The notes under the pieces are model-generated. The model had not been told where the DNA came from. It made no database searches and was given only the letters and a program-made list of their open reading frames with translations. A DNA stretch of 64,000 bases from Rhizobium sp. 16-488-2b. Its GTDB lineage: Bacteria > Pseudomonadota > Alphaproteobacteria > Rhizobiales > Rhizobiaceae. Below are positions 26,188 to 35,111 of the stretch, in pieces. The DNA lies in the NCBI RefSeq assembly GCF_017741815.1, contig NZ_JAGHMF010000034.1, positions 1 to 64,000 on the forward strand, given 5' to 3'. Made by a program: the position numbers and the translations under genes. Positions within the stretch are counted from its first letter, which is position 1, and each line of letters begins with the position of its first letter.

Positions 26188-27468
26188 TTAGGCGCGGCAA
26201 GCTTCGAAGTAATCTTCCAGCACCCGGTCGACGGCCGCAAGCGCCAGCGAACGGGCATCCGGTTTGACCTTCCCGTCACGCACGCCGACATAGGCGCCGG
26301 TCAGGTACTGGTTGATCAGGGTCTCCGGAATCTGCACGCCATCCAACAATGAAAACAGCGCCTTCACCGCCGCGTCGATCTCCGGTTGCGGCCAGTAGTA
26401 GCGAATTCGGTCGCTGTAGCTGAAGTGGCGCTGGATGTGCTTCTCGGCGTCCGTGCCGTGGTAATACTTGTCCCAATTCTTCGGATCGGCGGTCAGAACG
26501 CGCTCGATGGTGGCAACCAGGGTTTCCTTGCGCATGTCTGGAAACAGGAAGGCGGCGATCTGGTCGAGCCCGTAATAGGCTTCGCGCAGCGCAAAGGTCA
26601 GACCGGGGCCAACTTTCAGGATCGCGAAGCCGTCCATGACCAGCTGGCGCAGCATGTCGCGGGTCTGGTAGTCGGTGGAGTGGGCCTCGAAGACCATGCC
26701 CGGCATGTCGGACAGCGTGGCGCTCAGTGCAGCCGCCTTTTCAGGAGCGTAGGCAATGACGTTCTCGTTGCCGAACTCCACGCCCGGCTGGACCACGGCG
26801 CCGACAACACGGGAGAACGCGTCAGACACGCCGGCGGCCTCGAAAGCCTGGCGGTGGATGGCGATGGTTTCGCGCGCGGCGTCCGGCTTGGTCACCTCGA
26901 GCTCATCGAGCTCTTCCATGGCACCGCCCGGGATCGGTACTTCCGTACCGACGATGTAGACCGGCTTGATGCCATCAGAGCTCTTCAGCGCCGCCTCGGC
27001 CACTGAGGCGAGCTTTGCTGCGCGCTCAGCGGTGATCGCATCGGGCAGGGCAATCGGCTCACCGGCGCAGCCCATGCTGGTGTCGAGATGCAGCTTGGTG
27101 AAGCCGGCCTTGGCGAAAGCCTCGATCATCACGCAGGCCTTGGCCATCGCCTCGTCGGCGGGCAGGCTCTTCCATGGATTGGGACCGAGGTGGTCGCCGC
27201 CGAGGATCAGCTTCTCCAGCGAAAAGCCAGTCTCGGCCGCGATCTTTTCCACGAAGGCGCGGAAATCGGCGGGCGTCATGCCGGTATAGCCGCCGTCCTG
27301 GTTCACCTGGTTGCAGGTCGCCTCCACGAGCAGGCATGCATCCTGCTTCAACGCGTGCAGCATCGACGCCTCGATGACGAGAGGATGGGCCGAGCAGATC
27401 GAGGGAATGCCCTTCACGCCGGTTCCGTGGCGCCATTGTGCGATATCCGTGAGGTAGCTCTTCTGCAT
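26188..27468 (-). CDS. gatZ: GatZ/KbaZ-family protein: tagatose-bisphosphate aldolase subunit or D-tagatose-6-phosphate 4-epimerase
   Basis: A cytoplasmic TIM-barrel protein of 426 residues. Landmarks are GIPSICSAHPLVIEA, LVEATCNQVNQDGGYTGM, LGGDHLGPNPW, LHLDTSMGC, GTEVPIPGG and VVQPGVEFGNENV, all typical of GatZ/KbaZ. In enterobacteria these are non-catalytic partners of GatY/KbaY. In Agrobacterium, relatives beside ribose-type transporters and PfkB kinases were shown to act as D-tagatose-6-phosphate 4-epimerases. No GatY/KbaY gene is present here and a PfkB kinase follows after a 1-nt gap, so the epimerase role is favoured. The product would be fructose 6-phosphate. Confidence 0.85.
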   Translation of the reverse strand: MQKSYLTDIAQWRHGTGVKGIPSICSAHPLVIEASMLHALKQDACLLVEATCNQVNQDGGYTGMTPADFRAFVEKIAAETGFSLEKLILGGDHLGPNPWKSLPADEAMAKACVMIEAFAKAGFTKLHLDTSMGCAGEPIALPDAITAERAAKLASVAEAALKSSDGIKPVYIVGTEVPIPGGAMEELDELEVTKPDAARETIAIHRQAFEAAGVSDAFSRVVGAVVQPGVEFGNENVIAYAPEKAAALSATLSDMPGMVFEAHSTDYQTRDMLRQLVMDGFAILKVGPGLTFALREAYYGLDQIAAFLFPDMRKETLVATIERVLTADPKNWDKYYHGTDAEKHIQRHFSYSDRIRYYWPQPEIDAAVKALFSLLDGVQIPETLINQYLTGAYVGVRDGKVKPDARSLALAAVDRVLEDYFEACRA

Positions 27469-27469
27469 G

Positions 27470-28414
27470 TCAGGCTTGTCCTTGCGCTTTGATGAGGGCG
27501 TCGAGTTCGGCTTGGGTGGATGCGCCTTCCATCGGGCCGGCCTTGGTGACCGCGCGGGCGCCGGAAGCGTTGGCGTAGCGCAGCGCTTCGGCCGGGTGCA
27601 TTCCCTTCAGCCAGAAGGTGACGAAGGTCGCGCCGAAGCAGTCGCCGGCGCCGGTCGGGTCGACTTCCTCGACCTTGTAGCCCTCAAGATCGATCTGGTT
27701 GGTCTTGTCGAAATAGCTGGAACCCTTCTCGCCACGCTTGATGACGATGGCCTTGATGCCCTTTGCGAGCAGCTCGGCGACGGCTTCCTTCTCCGTCTTT
27801 GCCTCGGCGAACAGGAACAGTTCCTCGCCGCTCGGCATGAAGAGATCGGTGACGGAGAGAACGGTCTGCAGCGCTTCGCGCATGCCGGGGCTGTCGAGGA
27901 TTTCAGGGCGCAGGTTCGGGTCGAAGGACACGGTGCCGCCGCCGGCCTTGATGCGTTCGACTGCGGTGAGGATGCTCTTCACCACGCTCGGGGCGTATAG
28001 AGCGGTGCCCATGACGTGCATGTGCGTGCAGCCGTCGATCAGCGCCAGCGTCTTGTCCGAAAGCTCGATCTCTCCGCAGGCGCTGTGGCGGATGTTGAAG
28101 ACGAAGGCGCGGCTGCCGTCCTCGCGGTAACGCACGAAGGCGCTGCCGGTCGTGCCCTGCGGGATAACCTCGATGCCCGAGACATCGACACCGTCCTCGG
28201 TCAGGCGGTTGATGTTGACCCAGCCGAAATCGTCGTCGCCGACACGGGAGATGATCGCGCATTCCTGGCCGAGCTTGCCGACCTGATCGATGAAGATGGC
28301 TGGCGCGCCCGAAGGGAAGGGGCCGATCAGCGGCACGGCTTCACGAAAGCCGTTGCCGCGATTGGTGGCGACGATTTCGACCAGGATTTCGCCGATGGTG
28401 AGGATTTTCGACAT
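27470..28414 (-). CDS. PfkB-family sugar kinase, probable D-tagatose/ketohexose kinase
   Basis: A cytoplasmic ribokinase-fold kinase of 314 residues. The N-terminal GEILVEIVATNRG and GPFPSGAPAIFIDQVGKLG form the sugar pocket; the C-terminal signature DPTGAGDCFGATF carries the anion hole and catalytic Asp. Sandwiched between a GatZ-family protein and a ribose-type ABC transporter, it most likely phosphorylates the imported or oxidised ketohexose to its 6-phosphate. No polyol dehydrogenase is present in the locus, so either the ketose itself is imported or the dehydrogenase is elsewhere. Confidence 0.85.
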   Translation of the reverse strand: MSKILTIGEILVEIVATNRGNGFREAVPLIGPFPSGAPAIFIDQVGKLGQECAIISRVGDDDFGWVNINRLTEDGVDVSGIEVIPQGTTGSAFVRYREDGSRAFVFNIRHSACGEIELSDKTLALIDGCTHMHVMGTALYAPSVVKSILTAVERIKAGGGTVSFDPNLRPEILDSPGMREALQTVLSVTDLFMPSGEELFLFAEAKTEKEAVAELLAKGIKAIVIKRGEKGSSYFDKTNQIDLEGYKVEEVDPTGAGDCFGATFVTFWLKGMHPAEALRYANASGARAVTKAGPMEGASTQAELDALIKAQGQA

Positions 28415-28433
28415 GGCTGCTTGCTCTTAGGGA

Positions 28434-29396
28434 TTACTGCTTGGCGCGCTTCGAGCGCACGTCGAGATAGACGGCGACGAGGATGACGAGGCCCTTGACG
28501 ATCAGCTGGTAGAAGTAAGGCACCGACAGCATGTTCATGCCGTTGTTGAGCACGCCGATGATGAGCGCGCCGATCAGCGTGCCGATCATGGTGCCGACAC
28601 CGCCGGCAAGGCTCGTGCCGCCGAGAACGGCCGCGGCGATGGCGTCGAGCTCATAGCTCATGCCGGCGTTGGTCTGGGCCGAGAACAGGCGCGAGGAGAG
28701 CAGGATGCCGCTGATCGCCGCCATGATGCCCGAGATCATGAAGATGATGATCTTCAGCCGATCGACCTTGATGCCGGAATAGAGCGCTGCCTCGCGGTTG
28801 CCGCCGGTCAGATAGGCGCGGCGGCCGAACTTGGTCTTGCTGAGCAGGATGTGGTTGAACAGGAAAAGCACCGCGACGACCCAGATCACGATCGGGATGC
28901 CGATGAAGCTCTGGGTGCCGATGGCGGTCCAGGTCGGCTCCATGATCATTGCAGGTGCGCCGTTCGTCGGCAGGCTGACCATGCCGCGATAGATACCCAT
29001 CGTGGCCACCGTGACGATGAAGGACGGCAGCAGGAACTTCGCGGTCAGCACGCCGTTGGCGAGACCCAACAGCGCGCCGGCTGCGAGCGTCAAGACGAGT
29101 GCTGGAACGAAACCCATACCGAACGCGAAACATTGCGCGCCGACCATGCCGGCGACCGCGATGATCGAGCCGATAGACAGGTCGATCTCGCCGAGCAGGA
29201 TGACCCAGGTCATGCCGAAGGCGGCGATCGCGATCACCGAGACCTGCTGCAGCACGTTCAGGAAGTTGGCAACGGACATGAACCGCTGATTGGTGATCGA
29301 GAAGATCACGCAAAGGACGATCAGCGATAGGAAAATACCGCCATACTGCTTCATCACCTGCCGGAATGCGGCATTGGCTGCGCTCTTGTCGCTCAT
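28434..29396 (-). CDS. Ribose-type (RbsC) sugar ABC permease
   Basis: Inner-membrane permease of 320 residues with about ten hydrophobic segments. Family landmarks are ILLGEIDLSIGSIIAVAGM, NGVLTAKFLLPSFIVTVATMGIYRG given here as NGVLTAKFLLPSFIV, the glycine-rich YLTGGNREAALYSGI and AVLGGTSLAGGVGTMIGTLIG. It forms a homodimer in CUT2 transporters. The start overlaps the stop of the ATPase gene by 4 nt (ATGA). It serves with the ATPase (29393-30910) and the binding protein (31084-31977). Confidence 0.9.
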   Translation of the reverse strand: MSDKSAANAAFRQVMKQYGGIFLSLIVLCVIFSITNQRFMSVANFLNVLQQVSVIAIAAFGMTWVILLGEIDLSIGSIIAVAGMVGAQCFAFGMGFVPALVLTLAAGALLGLANGVLTAKFLLPSFIVTVATMGIYRGMVSLPTNGAPAMIMEPTWTAIGTQSFIGIPIVIWVVAVLFLFNHILLSKTKFGRRAYLTGGNREAALYSGIKVDRLKIIIFMISGIMAAISGILLSSRLFSAQTNAGMSYELDAIAAAVLGGTSLAGGVGTMIGTLIGALIIGVLNNGMNMLSVPYFYQLIVKGLVILVAVYLDVRSKRAKQ

Positions 29397-30910
29397 GATA
29401 CAAATCCCGTAGCAAAGCTCATGATCTTCTCCGGTGTCATCTGATCGCCGGCAACGATGGCGGTGGCCCGCCCTTCGCTCATGACGACGGCGCGGTCGCT
29501 CATGCCGATGACTTCGGGGAGTTCGGAGGACACCAGCAGGATTGCCGTGCCTTCCGCCGCCAGCTGGCGGATGATCTTGTAGATTTCAAATTTGGCGCCG
29601 ACATCGACGCCGCGTGTCGGCTCGTCGAGGATGAGGATCCTCGGTTTGGTCAGCAGCCACTTGGCCAGCACGATCTTCTGCTGGTTGCCGCCGGACAGCG
29701 ATCCCGCCGAGGTCTCGAGCGACGCCGTCTTAATGGCCAGCCGGCCGACTTCCACCTTCGCGTCGTCGCGTTCGCGGCGGCGCTTGAGGAAGCCGAAGGG
29801 GCTGGAATAGTTGTCGAGGGCCACCATCGAGATGTTGCTCTCGACGCTGTGGCTTAGCACCAGCCCTTCTTCCTTGCGGTTTTCGGTGACGAAGCCGATG
29901 CGACGGTTGATGGCATCGACGGGGGAGGTGATGGTCACCGCGCTGCCGTCGATCAAGATGGTACCCGAGGTCGGCTGCGTCATGCCGAAGAGGGTCTTCA
30001 TCACCTCCGAGCGGCCGGAGCCGATCAGGCCGAAGAAGCCGAGGATCTCGCCGGGGCGTACATCGAAGGAGATGTTCTCAAACTCGTCGTGGCTGGAAAG
30101 CCCGCTCACTGCCAGCACCGGCTTTTCGGCAAGCGCTGGAGCCGGCACATCGCGCGGTGGATAGATCTCGTTCATGTCGCGGCCGACCATCAGCGCGATC
30201 AGCTCGTCGATCGTAGCTTCGGACTTGTCGCACGTGGTAATGTAGCTGCCGTCGCGCACGACAGTAATGTCGTCGCTAAGGCGCATGATCTCTTCCATGC
30301 GGTGCGAGATGTAGATCACGGCGACGCCGCGCGCTTTCAGCTGCGCGATGATCTCGAACAGAATCTCGGCTTCGCTGTCGCTGAGCGAGGATGTCGGCTC
30401 GTCGAGGATGACGACCTTGGCGTCGATGCTGAGGCCCTTGGCGATCTCCACCAGCTGGCGCTGGGCGATCGACAGGTCGCCGACGCGTTCCTGGACGGAG
30501 ATCGGCAGCTTCAGATCGGCGACGATCGCCGCCGCCTGGCGCACAAGCGCCTTGTCATTGATGAAGCCGGCCCTGGTCGGCTCGCGGGTCGCGAGAATGT
30601 TCTCGGCGACGCTGAGATTGTTGCAAAGGCTGAGTTCCTGGAAGACAATCGTCAGTCCCGCCGCCGCCGCATCCTGCGGATTGGCCGGCGCGTAGGGTTT
30701 GCCGTCGAGAAGGATCGAGCCCGATGTCGGCTGGTAGACGCCGGCGAGGATCTTCATCAGCGTCGATTTTCCGGCGCCGTTTTCACCGAGGATCGTGTGG
30801 ACCCGGCCGGGGCGGACCTTCAGCTGCATGTTCTTCAACGCGGTCACCGCGCCGAAGACTTTCGTAATGTCCTTGATCTCGAGGATCGCGTTGTCGCCGG
30901 AGGTTTCCAT
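29393..30910 (-). CDS. Sugar ABC ATPase with two nucleotide-binding domains (RbsA/MglA type)
   Basis: A 505-residue double ATPase. Domain one has Walker A GENGAGKST, signature LSIAQRQLVEIAKGL and Walker B VVILDEPTSSL. Domain two has the usual CUT2-type degenerate Walker A (GLIGSGRSEV, Arg for Lys) with signature LSGGNQQKIVLAKWL and Walker B ILILDEPTRGVD. ATG 30910 is preferred over a start 18 nt upstream because GGTGAC lies in position. A 173-nt gap with two strong hairpins separates it from the binding-protein gene upstream. Confidence 0.9.
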   Translation of the reverse strand: METSGDNAILEIKDITKVFGAVTALKNMQLKVRPGRVHTILGENGAGKSTLMKILAGVYQPTSGSILLDGKPYAPANPQDAAAAGLTIVFQELSLCNNLSVAENILATREPTRAGFINDKALVRQAAAIVADLKLPISVQERVGDLSIAQRQLVEIAKGLSIDAKVVILDEPTSSLSDSEAEILFEIIAQLKARGVAVIYISHRMEEIMRLSDDITVVRDGSYITTCDKSEATIDELIALMVGRDMNEIYPPRDVPAPALAEKPVLAVSGLSSHDEFENISFDVRPGEILGFFGLIGSGRSEVMKTLFGMTQPTSGTILIDGSAVTITSPVDAINRRIGFVTENRKEEGLVLSHSVESNISMVALDNYSSPFGFLKRRRERDDAKVEVGRLAIKTASLETSAGSLSGGNQQKIVLAKWLLTKPRILILDEPTRGVDVGAKFEIYKIIRQLAAEGTAILLVSSELPEVIGMSDRAVVMSEGRATAIVAGDQMTPEKIMSFATGFVS

Positions 30911-30988
30911 GGCGTCACCTTTCACCAAGAGCCGCAGGCATCGGAGGGATGCGTGGGGCGCTCTGATTTGTCGCGAGGATGTCGCTGC

Positions 30989-31068
30989 TTTCCGGCGGCC
31001 GGTTCTTCAAAGAACCCGGCCGCCGGAAGGAGCGGCCACTGTGCGAGACTTGGGACCTTCGCACAGTG
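30989..31068 (-). other. Two consecutive hairpins between binding-protein and ATPase genes
   Basis: The first, 30989-31028, has an 18-bp stem with a one-base bulge around a very short loop (arms start TTCCGGCGGCCGG). The second, 31037-31068, has perfect arms CACTGTGCGA and TCGCACAGTG with a 12-nt loop. They follow the binding-protein stop by about 15 nt on the minus strand and lack a U-run. They probably stop RNA decay or part of transcription, giving more binding protein than ATPase and permease. Confidence 0.75.
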
Positions 31069-31083
31069 CGCCTTGGGAGGACT

Positions 31084-31977
31084 TTACTGCTTCTTGACGT
31101 AGACGCCGGGAACGATCGGCTGCTCGGTGGGCACGTCCTTGCCGGCCTTGAGGTCCAGCGCGGTATCGACGGCGAGCTTGCCCATCTGGTCCGGGAACTG
31201 CTGGATGACTCCGACCATGTCGGGATCGCTGTCGACAGCCTTGATCGCCTCAGGCATGCCGTCGAAGCCGATGACCTTGACCTTGCCAGTCAGGCCGGAA
31301 GACTTGACCGCAACCGCTGCAGCAAGAGCAGCGTCGTCACCGAAGCCGAAGATGCCGTTGATGTCGGGGTTTGCCTGCAGCATGTTCTGCGCAACGGCCA
31401 GCGCCTCGGCGCGGGTGATGCCGGTCTGGATCGACACGATCTTGATGCCGGGGTGCTTGGCAATGGCTTCCTTGAAGCCGTTGACGCGGTTCACGACCGA
31501 CTGGACCAGCGGATAGTCGATGATCGCGACATTGCCCTTGCCGCCGAGCTGTTCGGCCATCAGTTCGCCAGCCTTGACGCCGCCGGCGTAGTTGTCGGTG
31601 CCGATGTAGGACGAAACCTTGGCGCCTTCGACCGGTACGTCGACGGTGATGACCTTGATGCCGGCCGCCTGAGCGCGGGCGACGGCTGCGAGCGCGCCCT
31701 TGCTGTCAACAGGCGACATGATGATGACGTCGACGCCCTTGACGATGAAGTCTTCGATATCGGCGAGCTGCTTGTTCAGGTCCTGATTGGCGATCGCGAT
31801 TTCGACCGAGACGTTCTTGGCCTTGGCCTCGGCGGTGATCGCCTTTGCGAGCTCATTGTAGAAAGGATGCTGCTGCGTCAGCAGCGACGCGCCAATGCCT
31901 TCGGCCTGCGCGGCAACGGAGGCGAGCGTGAAAGCGGCGGAAACGAGCAGCGACTTGGCGATGCGAGAAATAGTCAA
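31084..31977 (-). CDS. Ribose-type sugar/polyol ABC substrate-binding protein
   Basis: Periplasmic protein of 297 residues with a Sec signal (LLVSAAFTLASVAAQAEG, cleavage near residue 25). Class I periplasmic fold: GIGASLLTQQHPFYNELAKAI, VDVIIMSPVDSKGAL, KVITVDVPVEGAKVSSYIGTDN, and the hinge GFGDDAALAAAVAVKSSG. It is the first gene of the operon leading to the ATPase, permease, kinase and GatZ-like gene. Relatives of this locus bind D-altritol/galactitol or ketohexoses; the ligand here is inferred only. Confidence 0.88.
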   Translation of the reverse strand: MTISRIAKSLLVSAAFTLASVAAQAEGIGASLLTQQHPFYNELAKAITAEAKAKNVSVEIAIANQDLNKQLADIEDFIVKGVDVIIMSPVDSKGALAAVARAQAAGIKVITVDVPVEGAKVSSYIGTDNYAGGVKAGELMAEQLGGKGNVAIIDYPLVQSVVNRVNGFKEAIAKHPGIKIVSIQTGITRAEALAVAQNMLQANPDINGIFGFGDDAALAAAVAVKSSGLTGKVKVIGFDGMPEAIKAVDSDPDMVGVIQQFPDQMGKLAVDTALDLKAGKDVPTEQPIVPGVYVKKQ

Positions 31978-32521
31978 TTCTTCCTCCCGGAAAATGTATC
32001 GAGGCCTGTGCTTGGGACCGTCGGATGTGGCCGCCTCCTAGCCAACCGACGCCGCTTATTCATCATAAAACTTTCCGCGCGTCAATATTAAAATATTTGT
32101 GCGTAAAATTAAGATTGTCGGTAGACATCGTCAGGCTTCGGCCGGTGACTTGGGAGCGGGTTTCATTTTATCCGACGATGGCCACGGCGAAGGACTTGAG
32201 AAGGAGTTTCTCGTTGTCGGCCGCGTCCGACAACACGCCTATATCTGCAAAACTTGCCGCGAGACTGCGTGCGATCTTATGGCTCTGGCGCTCGCGCAAC
32301 TCGACGTCGACCTGAGAATGAGCAGCAAGCCATGGCGACAGCGGTGTTCGAGGCGTTTCAACGATATCCGCTGTCTTGGCAACAACACGAATGGTTGCCC
32401 GAATGCCCTTTGCGAGGAGGCTCAGTTACCCAGGCATTAAGGCGGGTCCGGTTGAGCATTTCGTGGGCATGGTGGTGGGAAAGTGCATCGCCCGTTTCCG
32501 TTAGCACAACACCTTGACGGC
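31978..32521. other. Intergenic region with promoter of the tagatose-type operon; no supported gene
   Basis: The AT-rich end (32060-32110) contains a perfect inverted repeat AATATT-AA-AATATT (32084-32097), a likely regulator site or promoter for the leftward binding-protein gene. A 113-codon rightward frame (32099-32440) rich in Cys and Arg has no recognisable motif and no good ribosome site; I do not call it a gene. The region 32440-32521 follows the 3' end of purU. Confidence 0.5.
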
Positions 32522-33406
32522 TTAGCCCATTCGTTCCGACGCGAAGGATCCTGGGCTGGCTGGGAAGACGATCGTTCTGTTGCCGTTGATAAATACGCGG
32601 TGGTGGATGTGGGCGTGGATGGCGCGGGCGAGAACCTGGCTTTCGACATCGCGACCGATCGAGACGTAATCGTCGGCCGACTGCGCGTGGGTGATGCGCG
32701 CCGTGTCCTGCTCGATGATCGGGCCTTCGTCGAGGTCGGCGGTGACGTAGTGCGCGGTGGCACCGATCAGCTTCACGCCACGCTCATAGGCCTGCTTGTA
32801 GGGGTTGGCGCCCTTGAAAGACGGCAGGAAGGAGTGGTGGATGTTGATGATGCGGCCGGACATCTTCTTGCACATGGCATCCGAGAGCACCTGCATGTAG
32901 CGGGCAAGCACGATCAGCTCCGTACCGGTCGATTCGACGATCTGCATGATCTGCGCTTCGGCCTGCGGCTTGTTTTCCTTCGTCACCTTGATGTGGTGGA
33001 AGGGAATGTCGTGATTGACCACGACCTTTTGATAATCGAAGTGGTTGGAAACGACGCCGACGATATCGATCGGCAGCGCGCCGATCTTCCAGCGGTAGAG
33101 CAGATCGTTCAGGCAATGGCCGAAGCGCGAGACCATCAGCAACACCTTCATGCGCTGGTCGCCGTCGTGGATTTCCGCGGTCATCTCGAATTTCTCGGCG
33201 ATCGGCTGGAAGCCTTCGCGGATCGCAGACAGCGTCGCACCCTCTTCGGAGATGAAGCTGACGCGGGTGAAGAACATGCCTGTCGACAGGTCATCGAACT
33301 GCGAGCTGTCGATGATGTTGCAGCCCTTGTCGGCCAGATAGGTCGAAATCGCCGCCACGATGCCGCGTGTCGATTTGCAGGCTACCGTCAATACATAGGT
33401 TTTCAT
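32522..33406 (-). CDS. purU: Formyltetrahydrofolate deformylase
   Basis: Hydrolyses 10-formyl-THF to formate and THF, balancing the one-carbon pool. It has 294 residues: an N-terminal ACT domain (1-80, beginning MKTYVLTVACKSTRG) and a C-terminal formyl-transferase fold with the active-site Asn/His segment NIHHSFLPSFKGANPY and the downstream Asp in TADLDEGPIIEQD. ATG 33406 gives exactly the usual PurU length; an upstream in-frame start adds 17 unlikely residues. It lies 76 nt downstream of the MocF-like reductase gene on the same strand. PurU genes often accompany oxidative demethylases, so here it may clear formaldehyde-derived C1 units. Confidence 0.93.
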   Translation of the reverse strand: MKTYVLTVACKSTRGIVAAISTYLADKGCNIIDSSQFDDLSTGMFFTRVSFISEEGATLSAIREGFQPIAEKFEMTAEIHDGDQRMKVLLMVSRFGHCLNDLLYRWKIGALPIDIVGVVSNHFDYQKVVVNHDIPFHHIKVTKENKPQAEAQIMQIVESTGTELIVLARYMQVLSDAMCKKMSGRIINIHHSFLPSFKGANPYKQAYERGVKLIGATAHYVTADLDEGPIIEQDTARITHAQSADDYVSIGRDVESQVLARAIHAHIHHRVFINGNRTIVFPASPGSFASERMG

Positions 33407-33482
33407 GGATGTATTAGGCCTTCTCGAAATGGTGCCGCGAGGCGCCGGGTCTGGCAATCGGCTAAACAGGATGAAGTTCGGT

Positions 33483-34709
33483 TCATGCCGCCAATAGCGA
33501 TTTCAATCGGGTAGAGGGCGAGACAAGTTCTTCGCGCTTGGGATGGGTTTTTGCAGCGATGAGCATTTCGCACAAGCGGATGTCACGTCCGATCGCATTC
33601 CCGCGGCCGATCCCGCTGGCCGCCACCAGTCTTCCATCGCGGTCGAGATGAAACAAAAGAAATGAACCGTCCGAAAGCTCACGCCGTACTGTCTCGACGG
33701 CAAGGCCAGGAAGGCCGGCAATCTGCAGGGTGAGGTCGTATTGATCCGACCAGAACCAGGGCACGCCTTCGTAAGGCGTCGCGATTCCAAGCATGTTTAC
33801 CGCAGCGATAATCCCCTGATCCTGGGCGCAGCGCCAGGATTCCAGACGCACTCGGCTGCCATCATACGCCTGGAGCGGAAATGAACAGCAATCGCCGGCA
33901 GCGTAGATGTCGATATCCGATGTGCGCATGAAGTGATCGACGGCGATACCGTTGTCGATCGCAAGGCCGGCAGCCTGAGCGATCTCGATATTGGGAATGG
34001 CACCGATGCCGACAACCACGAGATCTGCGGCAATGTCACGGCCATCGGCAAGATGGAGGTGAACGCCGCTCGCGTCCTCTGTGATCGATGCGATGCCCGC
34101 TTGCAGCAAAACCTCGACTCCCTCCAGCTGATGCCGCTCCTGGATGACCGATGCAACTTGAGCCGGTACAGCGCGCGCCAGAAGCCGCGGCATGCTCTCG
34201 ACAATCGTTACCGATGTCTGGAGTTTGCGCGCCGTTGCCGCAAGTTCGAGCCCGATAAAGCCGCCGCCGATGATCGCGAGCTTGCGACCCGGCCCAATGA
34301 CGTCCCTGATTTTCAGTGCATCGTCAAACGAACGAAGAGTTACAACCTTCGTCAGACTTTCGAGACCGGGCAACAGCCGAGGTCGCGCACCCATCGCCAA
34401 CAGAAGCTTGTCGTAGGTCAGGCTCCGACCATCACCCAATGTAACGCTATGGCGAGTAGGATCGATATCCGTGATGGCGACGCCACCCACGTGTTCGATC
34501 CCGACGGCGCTGTAACTGGCTTCCTCGGCAACGTACTGGATTGACAGCGATCCATCATCCGCATGCTTGGATAAAGGAGGACGATCGTAAGGAGCGTGCC
34601 GCTCGCTTCCGATAAGGACGACCTGTCCCTCATATCCACGTTCCCTCAGCGAGAATGCTGCGCGTGCGCCGCACAATCCCGCGCCGGCGATGATGATCGT
34701 TCCTGTCAT
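33483..34709 (-). CDS. mocF: NAD(P)H:ferredoxin reductase, FAD-dependent (MocF/rubredoxin-reductase type)
   Basis: Flavoprotein of 408 residues passing electrons from NAD(P)H to a ferredoxin. The FAD Rossmann motif is IIAGAGLCGARAAFSL (6-21), the NAD site KLAIIGGGFIGLELAA, and the second FAD motif IDIYAAGDCCSF; a C-terminal interface domain follows. This is the reductase class of three-component Rieske/di-iron oxygenases, and its length matches MocF of rhizopine catabolism. The Rieske ferredoxin and membrane oxygenase genes lie 14 kb away (48264-49696). It is divergent from the transporter operon at 35112 and upstream of purU. Confidence 0.85.
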   Translation of the reverse strand: MTGTIIIAGAGLCGARAAFSLRERGYEGQVVLIGSERHAPYDRPPLSKHADDGSLSIQYVAEEASYSAVGIEHVGGVAITDIDPTRHSVTLGDGRSLTYDKLLLAMGARPRLLPGLESLTKVVTLRSFDDALKIRDVIGPGRKLAIIGGGFIGLELAATARKLQTSVTIVESMPRLLARAVPAQVASVIQERHQLEGVEVLLQAGIASITEDASGVHLHLADGRDIAADLVVVGIGAIPNIEIAQAAGLAIDNGIAVDHFMRTSDIDIYAAGDCCSFPLQAYDGSRVRLESWRCAQDQGIIAAVNMLGIATPYEGVPWFWSDQYDLTLQIAGLPGLAVETVRRELSDGSFLLFHLDRDGRLVAASGIGRGNAIGRDIRLCEMLIAAKTHPKREELVSPSTRLKSLLAA

Positions 34710-35111
34710 TTTCGTCCCTGTAATTTCATTGGCAAAGAGCTCGCGACGCGGGCCAGCCTTTCCGAGCGGCCATGGCGATCATGCGCGACACACAAGAGCC
34801 CGCCAGGCAGCTACGCAGCCTGACCCCTCATGTCCGCGTCTCTCAACCTGATCTAGAAGCCGATACGGCATTTCGCTGCCACGCATCGAGGCGGAAATGA
34901 TTGTTTTTGATGTGTTGAAGCAGCTGAAAGTAACCGGCATCAATAATTTCTCTTTCAGGCGCCTAGCCCGCGACCCGAGGTGAAGTGTGGCTCAGTCAGT
35001 CAGATGACCAACCTTTGGGATGATTGGAAATGATGTTGACATCAATCGAATGACGCGTCAATAATCATCAAAGTTGACGGAGGAGGAACCGTCGATGGGG
35101 AGGAACACCAG
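34710..35111. promoter_or_regulatory. Divergent promoter region between reductase and ABC-importer genes
   Basis: About 400 bp with no gene. It drives mocF/purU leftward and the importer rightward. The 6-mer TTGATG or its complement CATCAA occurs at 34907, 34938, 35040 and 35066, and two palindromes lie at 35031-35060. A TTGACA (35036-35041) followed at 17-18 nt by AT-rich ATAAT-like sequence is a plausible rightward promoter. Confidence 0.5.
35031..35060. promoter_or_regulatory. Two palindromes, candidate LacI-regulator operators of the moc-like region
   Basis: TGATGTTGACATCA (35031-35044) has perfect 6-bp arms around TG, and TGACGCGTCA (35051-35060) is a perfect 10-bp palindrome with a central CG. 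The first overlaps the candidate -35 element. Its 12-base core recurs at 44099-44110 ahead of the second transporter operon of this region. Confidence 0.55.

Noticed and set aside
32099..32440. A 113-codon frame in the intergenic region before purU
   Set aside because: Not covered by another gene, but it has no motif, no good ribosome site and begins beside the divergent promoter; left as unassigned intergenic sequence.
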